Below, piece after piece: positions 35,101 to 47,100 of a stretch of 64,000 nucleotides of DNA. A program made the position numbers and the translations under genes. The notes under the pieces are model-generated. The model made no database searches. It saw only the letters and a program-made list of their open reading frames with translations, and was not told the origin of the DNA. The stretch is from Gadus chalcogrammus (Eukaryota > Chordata > Actinopteri > Gadiformes > Gadidae). How positions within the stretch are numbered: the stretch's first letter is position 1; each line of letters starts with the position of its first letter. The stretch spans positions 10,428,752 through 10,492,751 of the forward strand of contig NC_079418.1 in the NCBI RefSeq assembly GCF_026213295.1, read 5' to 3'.

Positions 35101-38100
35101 CTTGGAGACAATACAAATGCAACACGTTCATTTTTGTTCATTTTTGTATTCATCCAATTCATTTGAAAAGAAGAGTTGTACTTGAAGTGAATATAAATGG
35201 GTAAATCCTACCAGCAGAAAAAGGCATGAATGCGTCTCTCTTCACAAATCTCCCCTGCTTGTCTAGGAAGTGTGCAGGGTTGAATGTGCTTGGGGTTTCC
35301 CATTCATTGTCATCATGAAGGACAGATGTCAGTAGTGGATACACAGTGGTCCCCTGGCAACACAGAGACAGCACAAGTCATGAGCCAGCACTGGCTGGAC
35401 ATCAGCTTCAAGTCTGCGTCCAGTTAGTCCAGACTAGCTTCAAATATAAACTAAATTACAACGTTTTAAATTGATAAATACCTTTTCATTCAATTTAAGT
35501 TGAGTCATGTAACAATAACAACTCAATTTGTTATTGATGACAACCTCCGGCATTCATTTTTTTGGGCTTCATTTTTCAACACTGAGCAGAGGAGAAACTA
35601 CCTGCAAGGGAGTTTCTTTAACTTTCGCCTGATCACGGTCCGTTTGTTTTTGCGTCCAACCAAGTCAAGGAGTAGTCTCTAGTTTTCAGGATATTTCCCT
35701 GTTTATATAGCAATATCAACTATCCTTCACCCGAATTTTAGATAACACAAGGCTTCCAGTAACCCAACATAACAAACCCAGCTACCACTCATCAGGCAAT
35801 GGCTACAGACTTGAATATACTTCAACCTCTTTTTGAAGAAGCCACATATTTCTCGTTTTAATAGTTACTCAAGTAAAATAAGCTCTGAATGCATCTTGTG
35901 TTAAAGGTTGTATCAGCGATTCTAGGCCGAAACATAAATGGTCTCATTCATCTCATCTTTCCACACGATCCGCTAGCTGCCCGACCCATTAGCAGGGCGT
36001 TAAAAAAACGCATCTCTTCCTATGCTCCGAGATCGTACACAAAACAAATGGTACTACCAACCACTCAAAACTAAAATAAATAGTGTTCCAACCAATCACA
36101 GACAAGGGGTTAGTGTTGTGGGGTTTTGCACTGCGTTCATGACAGTTCTATTTCATGTAGGCTACGCCGTCTAGACTTCGCCTTATGGGCTTGTCCCGTG
36201 CGGGTGCTTGCGAGCACTGAAAAATTCCAACTATGCACAGCCCACATTTCCTACGGCACCGTGTATATAAGGCGGCACAAACCGCCGCCCATCCACTCTT
36301 TTCTTTCAGCGATTTGTACTGATCAACGAAAACGAAAACGAATATGACTTCTAACAATAAGATGACCGGTAGCAGCGGCGTGGGCGAGGCCACTTTTAAG
36401 GGCCACTGGAGAGCGCTCCTGTAAGAGCTGGCGGGCCCTTTTCAGGGCCTCAGTGCTCCTGTCCCGCTTCCCTGGCGCCGGGTGACGGGCACCGGGCGTG
36501 TTTCAGGTGCATCGGCGCTGAACACGCCGCGGCTGCCTTGGCTGCCCCCGCCTCCTGCGCCGCCTGCCGTGCGCTGCCTGAAGAGGGGCTCCTCTCCAGG
36601 CACCTCTTTTTCTCCCCGTCGGTGGATCTCGCTGAGGCCATCGACATCTTCGGGGCCGGAGTTCCGGACGCCCAGGACGCCGACTAGCACTTCGAGGTTG
36701 ACGACGTCGCCTCCTTGGACGACGTCTTTCATGGTTCTGCGTCCGAGTTCTCCCGCTCCGGGGCTTCCACTGAATCCACTATCGTCCTCGAGGGAGAGAC
36801 CGCGCCGGATGGCCAATCTCTTCGGCGAGATCATGGGTGAGGCGGCGGCCATCAAGGGCATCCCTATGCCAGCCCCGCCACTCGCCCCCATGTCGGATGA
36901 CATGCAGGGCGAGTGTTTTCGCACCCTGTCTTCCTCCCGGTGGGCTACCCAGTGCCCCCTGTTCCCACCGGTTCATCACCTTTTCACCGCTGCGGGTGGG
37001 GACCCCTCTACTCTGAAGGCCCCGGTGAGGGCCTTCACTGACTTCACCAACGTGGAAGGGTGGGCTGATACTCAGGGGAGGTCCCCTTCACCTGGAGCCT
37101 TCCCTGGCAGCGCTTCTCTTTCCGGGCGCCGGATGCCGTCCTAACGAGAAGCCGCTGCCCCCCGGCCTGACGGACAGGGTGTTCGTCTGTGCCTCGCAGT
37201 CTGCGGCGGCGGTCAACAACGTCGCCCTGTTCTCCTCTAGCCTGGTCTGGAAGGTGAGAGGACGGGTCTGCGTGCTGTGGTTACAGCCAGCGGACAACGC
37301 ACGGTCATGAGTGCTACGGCTAGACGGCTCGTTGCCTGTTCAGCGGACACGAGTGCGGCGTCTAGACAGCTCGCTGTTTGTACAGCGACTAGTTCTGTGA
37401 CGTCTACCACGCTCGCTGAGCCTCCTTCCTTTCATGGGATGCCCTCCTTGGTCCACACACTGTGTGGAGGCGGTAGGGGCCGAGCAATACGGGTTATTCC
37501 TGGACAGCGTTCCTCAGCTGTCAGCTCGCCCTCTCTCCAACCGCTATGCGTGTTGGCTAGAGCGGTGCGTTCTAGCAACGTGGTTGAACAACACGTTGAG
37601 ATGGGTTTATCCCATACAGTTCAAGCGCCGTCCCCGACCCTTTATGGGGTTGGTGGAGACCAGGCTACAGGATCCGGCGGCAAGCAAGGCTCTGGCAGCA
37701 GAGATGGCCCGTCTCCCCCCCCCCCACGAGTCACATCGAGGGTTTTACTCCCGCTCCTTCCTGGTTTCCAAGAAGTCAGGGGAGATGAGACCTGTTCTGG
37801 ATCTTCGCGTGTTCAACAGATTCGTTGCCGCGAGGAAATTCAGAATGCTCACTATCAGAGCGCTGCTCCGATGTGTGAGAGAGGGCGACTGGTTCACATC
37901 CCTGGATCTCAAGGATGCTTACTTCCATGTCCCTGTTCGGCAGGAGCACAGGAAGTTTCTCAGTGTTGCCTTTATGGGGGTGGCGTACGAGTACCATTGC
38001 CTGCCATTCGGCTACTCCCTGGTCCCGCGCACCTTCTCGAAGTGTGTGGAGACGGCGTTGGGACCGCTCAGGCGTCAGGACCGCTCAGGCGTCAGGGAAA

Positions 38101-41100
38101 GAGTTTTCTTTTCTACCTCGATGACCTACTTATTCTGAGCAACTCAGAGGAAGCTGCGAGAAGGGACACCATGACGGTGATAAACCATCTCTCTTTCCTG
38201 GGTTTTGCCATCAACTGGGAGAAGAGCTTCCCGCTCCCTGGCCGGCAGATAGTCTACTTGGGGCTTTGCCTAGTCTCAGCCGCCATGACAGCGATGCTCT
38301 CGCCACCTCGGCGAGACGCCATCCTGTTGGCGCTCTCCCGCTTTCGCGTTCTCAGAAACGTGACCGCGCTGTCCACCATGCGCCTGTTAGGGCTGATGGC
38401 AGCCGCCCATCCCGTGGTTCCCCATGGTCTGCTCTTTATGCGCAGAATTTATTGGACCCCGTGCGACACAAGCTCAGGGTGCTCCTCCTACCCCATTCAG
38501 TGTCACCAGACCTGGAATATTGGGGAAACCCCCCCGCCCTTCTCAAGGCGTTCCCCTGGGCAGAGTGACGTCCTACGTAGTCGTCTTCACGGACGCCTCG
38601 TTGACGGGTTGGGGAGGAACGTGCCTCTCTCACTCGGTGGGAGGCGAGTGGCGCACGCCCCCTACAGTCCACATAAATGTGCTGGAACTCGTCGCTGTGA
38701 GGAAAGTGTTGTTGCATTTCTTTCACCTGGTGCGTGGCCGCCACGTTCTGATCAGGACAGACAGTGTGTCGTGGGCGGCGTACATAAACAAACAGGGGGG
38801 AGTGTGCTCCTCTCTGCTCTCCACCAAAAGGCGGTCGAGCTCTGGCTCATCAGTATCTCCGCAGTCTGAGAGCCCTGCATATCGCGGGCGCCCAGAACTT
38901 CGGGGCGGACCTCATGTCTCGCGGGTCAGACTGATCTGGAAGAGGTTCGGGGCGGCTCAGGTGGACCTGTTCGCGTGCAGGGAGAACACACACTGCAGGT
39001 GGTGGTTCTCCCTCAACCCTCAGGATCTTCCCCCGTTGGGGGTGGATGCGTTGGCGCACACACCTTGGCCGCAGGTACTCTTACATGCGTTTCCTCCACT
39101 CCAGCTGATCCTTCCTCTTCTGGAACGGGTCAGACAGGAGAGATTGTCCCTGATTATAGTGGCTCCGGAGAACCGCTCAGCTCTGTGGTTTCCAGAGCTG
39201 GCGGCGCTCTCACCGGATGCGCTTTCACAGGCCCATGGGACGGTGCACCACCCGCCCGATGTATCGGGACGGTTGTTGGTCTGGCTCCTGAGAGGTTGAT
39301 CCTGAAGCGGTTATCAACACTATCCAGGGTGCTCGTGCTTGCGTTTCTACAGCACTTATTGGAGAAGGGTTTGGCTTTTTCAACTATCAAGGTCTATGCG
39401 GCAGCTGTTACGGCTGGCCATGCGGGCTGTGATGTTGGACCGATCTTCAGCCATCCACTGGTCAAGAGGTTCTTGCGTGAGGCTAGACGGGTTAGGCCTG
39501 TTTCGCGCGTGCTTACACCACTCTGGGATCTCCCCACCGTGTTGCGCGGGTTGTCCAGGGACCCTTTCGATCCTCCGTGTCAAGCCCCTTTGGATGCCCT
39601 GTCCTTTAAAACTGCGCTATTATTGGCTTTGGTTTCTCCCAAGCGGGACTGTGAGCTGACCGCTCTGTCTGTCAGCCCGAGCTGCTTGTTGCTTAAAGAG
39701 GACAGCTCCTTTGCGCTGCTCAGACCTAATCCTGCGTTCCTCCCTAAGAACATTAATAGTTCTTTCTGGTCGAGAGATATTGTGCTTCCCCCCCGCCTCA
39801 TTCTAGTGAGGCAGAGGCGGAGTTGCATCTCCTGTGCCCTGTGCGGGCGCTGGCTATGTATGTGAAACGCTTGGCCACGTTCCGCTCCACACAACAGTTG
39901 TTTGTGTGTTATAGCGACGCTAGCAGGGGCCGCGCTCTCTCTAAACAGCGGTTTTCTCGCTGGATATTTGAGGGAGTTTGCTTACCCTACGTTTGGCAAG
40001 GCTTAGCGCCACCATTGGGCATTAAAGCTCACTTGACACGGGGCGTGGCCGCTTCAACGGCTCTACTCAGAGGCGTTCCGGTGGAAGACATTTGCGCGGC
40101 TGCGTCTTGGTCTTCCCCCAGCCCCTTTGTCCGTTTCTACATGTTAGACATGTCCAGGGGCTCACTCGGCATCTCTGTGTTGAAGTCCGGTGCCCCTTCT
40201 ACGGCTTAAGAATGAAGGCATGTTCTTTTAAGCGGCTTCGTTAAAATTCCTCTCGCCGGGTGGAGAGTTGGACTTGACTGCCAGTATTTCTCTCCAGCCG
40301 TTTTTCAAATGAAAAGCGGAGTAGAGGGGTTCCTATTGGCTCGCCGATTGACGAGTTGGTTTTGTCTGCCAGTATGGCACTCCCGCCGTTTTTTAAATAA
40401 GAAACGGACGAGAGAAGCTCCTCATTGGATAGTCGAACTCCGTAGCTCCGCCCCGGTGGTAGCGGACCTAATGGAAACTGTATTACTCTGGTTTTTTCCC
40501 TTCACTTTTCATGGATTCCATGAAGGACGAATTGGAAAAAAGTGAGTCTTTGCAGACTCACTTTTTTCTCTTGATCATCGCCTTGCTTGATCTAGGAGGA
40601 ATTCGTTTTTTATTAAGCTGTTATGTTTTGCACATCCTCTGCTTTTTTGAGTCTTATGTGCCCTGGTGACTTAAGTTTTCTTGACTGGGGTCCAGCAGGA
40701 GTACATTGATTGGGCTCCGCTCGCAGCTTCACCTTAGCCCATAAGGCGAAGCCTAGACGGCGTAGCCTACATGAAATAGAACGATAGTTATGATATTATA
40801 ACTCTAGTTCTATGATTGTAGGCGTAGCCGTCTAGTTTGGGGTTGCTGAAAATGCTGAAAGAATAGCGTAGAAGATGGGCGGAGGTTTGCGCCGCTTTAT
40901 ATACACGGTGCCGTGGGAAATGTGGGCGGTGCCCACGTTGATTGGTGCATAGTTGGAATTTTTCAGTGGGCGCGATCACACGCACGGGACAAGCCCATAA
41001 GGCGAAGCCTAGACGGCTACGCCTACAATCATAGAGCTAGAAGTATGATATCATAACTATAGTTTTTACTGGATGCACTTAACACGGTAGGGAGGGGCGA

Positions 41101-44100
41101 TCTGGCTCTTTTTGTTTGGGATCTTGCTTCAAATACCAACAGAAGTGACGTCACTCAACATTGCTGATACAACCTATAAGATTAAGATTCATCCGCCTTT
41201 TTTCTGTAAAAATAGAATGGTCAAGCCCAATTTATTGAGTTTAGTCTGACCTTTCTGATGAAGAATCCCTGCAAGGTGACATCTTGAGTTGTGACATGAG
41301 GAAGGGCCACAGGGAGAATGCTAGCCAGTCTCTGGGTCTCATGGATGACAGCATCAGTGTAGGGCAGCTTCTTCCTGTCCTCTACCCTGACCTGACGACT
41401 CCCTGTCTCCCTTCTCAGCTCCTCCTGGACCTGAGCTAGGGGATGTGCACAAAGGAAACCATACATCATTTTTGTCGCTCAGTCTTCAACAGCTATTAGT
41501 TATAACTAATAGTAATAGTAATTATTGGAAAGAGTTTAATTTTTCAACTAATGACTTTTAAACTGAATCTATTCCAGCACACGCATGACCTCCGTAGCAG
41601 AGCCGTACCGTATCTGGTGCACATTGACCTTTAAGGTGCTGCCACACCTGAGCTGTTTGGTTCATTTTAATCTAACCCTGGAGCTTTCCCCCTAATATTA
41701 TGGCTTGTTTGGGGTGGATGTGAAGGCTCAATCAAATGCTGACCAAACAAAATCTTGTCCACCTTAGCTTCAATTGTGACGATAATGAGTTAACCTTAAC
41801 ATATATTTGACCTGAGAAATAGAATGATGTCATTGAATATAGAGAGATAACGGCTTCACCACATACCCTACGACCAGCTCTGATCTAGACATGAGATAAG
41901 GAGCTCCTGTCAGGGGACTAAGGAGATGTAATAAATGACACATGGAATTCCCCTTGGAACAGGGCCCTTATGGTGTGTTTGAGATGCCTCGTACACCACC
42001 CGCATGAGTTGCTCTTGTGATGTAATTTCCTGGCTTGTAGCACTTACAGAGTTCCCATTTGTCTTTGTGAGTCATTGGCTAGTCATTGTTAATGATAGTT
42101 ACTAGCCTCTTTAGCAAGCCTGCTCAAAAACAAACAACACAACTTTACATTGTATTGCACTCACAGCAAGACCGTGCAATGCATAAATTGGTGACCGGAT
42201 TAAAGCAGCAATGTAATCAAGTGTGTTAAAGCATTTGAAATCAACATAAAAATGACAAACGTGGTACCAATACAATTTCTTTGTTGCACCGTACAGTCAA
42301 CCTACTGAAACTCGCTAGACTCTCAGAATCCCGAGTGGGACCGACCAAAAGGGGGCATGCCTCTGTGTAATGCTGCAAGAAAGCTGGGGGATTTCCCACT
42401 TTGCTTTGTTGGTTTACGAGGCATGTCAAACATGTGGGCAAAATATTACTCATAAGGCATTTTTACCCTGCCACGCCTGTACTGTCGCTGCTTGGCACAC
42501 CCTGCAATTTCACTGTCTTGCCCGTGTCAAACCGAGGGGGTATAATCCACCTTCGTCACAGAACAGGCTTTCTTGGTTCATTGGAGTAGGCAGGGCTACG
42601 CACGGAGAGTAGACCTCTTTAGAATAATCTGCATTCTCCAAATGTTTTTGTATTTTCTATTCAAGCAGCTTGCATGCAAGAATGAGTAGATGACATCTCA
42701 GTATAAGCTACTATTTGCAAGTGCAAAAACACCAACATATTCTTTATTTTGCTGACCAAATGTTTTTTATCCCGACAAAAGCCTCGTTAGGAAAGTGCCT
42801 CTGCTTTCTCGTAGCCTACATGAATTCCATGATGGTGAGCAGCTCGCAGATTTCAACATCTTTCAAGTTTCAAATACTCGTGGTGATGTTGTCTGTTGTC
42901 TTGACGACCAGTTAACCTGCTCTCTTAGCTGTCTACTGCTTTTAAACAAAAAACTCCCGTCTGTGGGTCGCACCTTTTTCGTCCTCTAACCGAGTCCCGC
43001 CCCTGGAACCGGGAACCGTTTATTCACATTTACATGAAAATGAAACCCCCAATATCTGTAGGGTTCGAGAGGGTAAATTGGGGTGCGAAATCAAGCCGGT
43101 ATATTACCTCGTCAGTATTAACTGGCGGACCATGCCAGGAAAAGTCATTGTGAGCGCTAACCAAACCAAAAACCGTTACAAAGTATCAACTGCACTGTGA
43201 ATGCGCCCTGAGTTAACCAACTCCAATGACCCAAACACACCATGTGGTTGGACCACAAACTGATTTAATTTTAAATTAAATCATTTTAAATTTTTAAGGG
43301 GCGATATCAACGTGCACAGACCTAAATACCGCTGGATGCGATTGGATAGACCTACAAAATCAGAGTAACGCAACATGTGACACATTCTCCCATAGGGCAC
43401 TCCTCTGTACAGGGATGAATGTCTTTCTTACATTGAATTTGTGGATACTTGGCCATGAGAAGCAGAGCCCATCTCAGGGTGGTTCCTGTGGTATCCGTTC
43501 CAGCAGCAAAAAGGTTGCCCACTACTTTTAACAGATTCTCCTCATGGTAGAGAGAGTCTTTTACACAGGAGTCCTGTTTTCAAGTAGAAAACAAACACCT
43601 AATGAAACACTCATGTGTCCCATTGTGGCTCAAAATAACATAGGGTTGTTTTATTTTTACATGAGCGAGACTTGTATACAAAACTTTTTTTACCTCATCC
43701 TTCTGTTTACGGATCAGAAATGAGTCGATGAGACATCTGCACATCTCTGGGTTCAAGGAGGTTTTCAGTTGATCGATTAAGTCCCTGAAATTATTGGCCT
43801 GAACTTCAACATTGTTCTTCAGGAGTTTAAGAGTCTTGATCCATTTTCCCATCCAGGGAAATATGTTGTAGATCTGTCAACACAAGTTGAAAAATAACAA
43901 AAAGAAAATGTTTCACTGACAAAGTGAACAATAAACACATTTATCACATGAACAACATGCATCAACATTAAACATCACGATCCAAATGGCCAATGTAGGT
44001 TTTGTCAGTGATGTCAGGTTTCACCAAATGGCAGACGAGAACCCAATAGCACGACACAGGAAACAGTTCAGGTGAAGAAATAGTGTTTATTCCTAGGGGC

Positions 44101-47100
44101 AGGCAACAGGGAAGGTCCAAAGTCCAAGCAGGCAGGTCAATCCGGTAGGAGCAGGCAAAAGGAAGGTCCAAAGTCCAAAAGGGCAGGTCGATACACAGGC
44201 AGGCAGGTTCAGGATCAGGATCAGAAGACGCGGGAGAGCTAGGTTTACACACTAGACAATCTGGCAGGGAATGTTTGGGAGGAGAGGACTGATACAGGGG
44301 GAGCACAGGTGACGGTGGTTGGTTAATTAGGAGAGATCAGGGCGGCAGACAGGTGAATGGGAACAGCAGGTAATGCAGAGCAGGGGGGAGTGGCAGAGTC
44401 TGAAATGACATGTGTTAGTGTGGCAAAACAGGGAACAGACAAATGAAAAACTACAGCCTTGCTGAAGTTGTGACAGAACCCTCCCCTCTAGGGACGGCTC
44501 CTGACGTCCCACCGGGCTGGTCAGGATGGTCCCTATGGAAAGCTGAGATGAGGTCAGGGTCCAAGATGTTACGAGCCGGGACCCATGAGCACTCCTCAGG
44601 GCCATAACCCTCCCAATCGACGAGGTATTGGAAACCCCTCCCCCGCCGTCGCGACTTGATGAGGCGATGGACAGAGTAAGCAGGGCCCCCATCAATGAGC
44701 CGGGGGGGTGGTGGGGGTCTGGAGGAGGGCTGGAGCCGGCTTTCCTTAACAGGTTTGACCTTGGAGACGTGGAAGGTGGGATGAATCTTCAGAGAGCGAG
44801 GAAGGCGGAGACGGACTGCAGCAGGGTTGATGACCTTAGTGATGGAGAACGGGCCCACAAACCTTGGGGCCAACTTCCTAGACTCCACCCGGAGGGGGAG
44901 GTCACGTGTAGACAGCCAAACCTTCTGACCAGGAGTGTAGCATGGTGCAGGGATCCGACGGCGGTTGGCATCTCTCTGGCTAACCCTAGCCCGTTCTGCT
45001 CTCCTGCGTTGGACGAACGCAGGAGAGCAGAACGGGCCCGCAACCAGGTGCGCCGACAGCGCTGGATGAACGCCTGGACAGACGGGACACTGGCCTCTCG
45101 CTCCTGCTCAGGGAACAGTGGAGGTTGATATCCCCGAGAGCACTGGAAAGGAGAACGCCCTGTAGCAGAGCTTGGAAGTGTATTGTGAGCATATTCCACC
45201 CACAAAAGCTGTTTGGACCAGGAGGATGGTGTCTGGGACGCGATGCAACGCAAGGCAGTCTCCATCTCCTGGTTCATCCGTTCAGTCTGTCCGTTGGATT
45301 GAGGATGGAAACCAGAGGAAAGGCTGACCGTGGCCCCCAACAGTTGGCAAAAGTCTGTCCAAAAAAGAGAAGTGAACTGTTGCCCCCGATCTGAGACAAT
45401 GTCACAGGGGAGGCCGTGCAGACGGAAAACATGATGCAACATAAGTTCAGCAGTTTCTTTGGCAGATGGTAATTTGGGCAATTGAACAAACTGAGCAGAT
45501 ATAGAAAATCTGTCCACAATCGTCAGAATGGTGGTATTACCCTCTGAGGGAGGCAGTCCGGTGACGAAGTCGAGTGAAATGTGGGACCATGGACGATGAG
45601 GAATAGGCAGTGGCTGAAGAAGACCAGAAGGGGCATGGCGAGCAGTCTTGTGCTGAGAGCAAATCTGGCAAGCAGCGATAAACTCCTTGGTGTCCTCTTC
45701 GATGGAAGTCCACCAGAAACGTTGCTTCAGCAGAGCTAGGGTGCGCCTAACCCCCGGGTGACAGGCAAGGCGAGAAGAGTGTCCCCACTGGAGGACCTGA
45801 GAGCGGAGACTCACAGGCACATACAGGCGATTATCAGGGCAAGCACTGGGGATCGGTTGGTCGGCCTGAGACCGTTTTACCTTGTCCACAATATCCCAAG
45901 TAACTGCGCCGATGACCACCTTAGTGGAGAGGATCCTCTCATGTTGTGTGGGACCGTTGTCGGACTGGAACTGACGGGACAGGGAGTCTGGTTTGACATT
46001 CCTTGTACCTGGGCGATAAGACAGGGTGAAGTCAAAGCGATTAAAGAACAACGCCCATCTGGCCTGACGGGAGTTCAACCGTTTGGCCGACCGGATGTAC
46101 TCGAGGTTCTTGTGGTCTGTCCATACAACAAACTGATGTTTTGCCCCCTCCAACCAGTGCCTCCACTCCTCGAGAGCCAGCTTGACAGCCAATAACTCCC
46201 GGTTTCCGACGTCGTAATTTCTTTCTGCTGGGGAAAATTTGCGGGAGAAAAAGGCACACGGATGTAACTTTTGGTCCTCTGCTGACCGCTGAGACAGGAC
46301 TGCCCCCACCCCGGAGTCTGACGCATCCACTTCCACAACAAACTGGCAGTCTAGATCCGGAAGGATGAGAATGGGAGAAGAAGAGAACCATGACTTTAAC
46401 TCACTGAACCTTTCTTCTGCAGCAGGGGACCATTGGAAGGCTACCTTCTGGGAGGTGAGGGCTGTCAGGGGAGCTGCCACAGAACTATAGTTGTGGATAA
46501 ACCTACGGTAGAAATTGGCAAACCCCAGGAACTGTTGAAGCTTCTTCCGAGAGGTGGGAACCGGCCAATCCGCCACTGCTTTAACCTTGGCGGGATCCAT
46601 GTGAATACGTCCGACTGAAATTATGTATCCAAGGAACGACACCTCAGTGGCATGGAACTCAGACTTCTCCACCTTCACAAACAGTTGGTTCTCAAGGAGT
46701 CTCTGGAGAACACTACGGACATGCTGCACATGTTCCTGTTCAGACTTTGAGAAGATTAAGATATCATCAATATATACGAACACAAACACATTGAGAAAAT
46801 CCCGGAGCACATCATTCACTAAGGCTTGGAATATTGCTGGAGCATTAGTAAGTCCGAAAGGCATAACCAGGTACTCATAGTGGCCTCTAGGGGTGTTGAA
46901 CGCCGTTTTCCACTCATCCCCCTCCCGAATGCAAACAAGGTGATAGGCATTCCTGAGATCAAGCTTGGTAAACACAGAAGACCCTTGCAGCAGTTCAAAT
47001 GCAGAAGAGATGAGTGGGAGGGGGTACCTGTTCTTAATGGTGACATCATTCAGACCGCAGTAATCGATGCAGGGTCGGAGGGATTTGTCCTTCTTATCCA

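Larger units (their letters stand above)
36146..41062 (+). mobile_element. DIRS-type tyrosine-recombinase retrotransposon
   Basis: Inverted terminal repeats (left about 36146-36330, right about 40800-41062, sharing TAGGCTTCGCCTTATGGGCT-like sequence) replace LTRs. An internal complementary region at about 40736-40790 contains the outer end of the left repeat again, the DIRS hallmark that allows circular replication. Between lie a degraded gag, RT/RNase H and a tyrosine recombinase. Several frame breaks show the copy is inactive. It lies antisense to CYP2K. Confidence 0.88.
35904..41178. mobile_element. MITE split by the DIRS element
   Basis: AAGGTTGTATCAGCGATTCT at 35904 and ACATTGCTGATACAACCT ending at 41175 are inverted ends. 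Left flank TTAA and right flank ATAA suggest a TTAA-like target, not certain. Removing the DIRS leaves a short element of about 0.35 kb. Confidence 0.55.
35354..41250 (-). other. CYP2K-like intron 7, enlarged by a nested DIRS insertion
   Basis: The native part (35354-35900 and 41180-41250) shows nothing notable. The remainder is a MITE carrying a DIRS element. Confidence 0.8.
41436..43431 (-). other. CYP2K-like intron 6
   Basis: Contains MITE-like repeats (41947-42440, 42470-42720) and otherwise unremarkable sequence with no gene. Confidence 0.6.

Noticed and set aside
36146..41062. Classifying the insertion as a Gypsy or retrovirus
   Set aside because: It has inverted, not direct, terminal repeats, an internal complementary region and a tyrosine recombinase in place of a DDE integrase.
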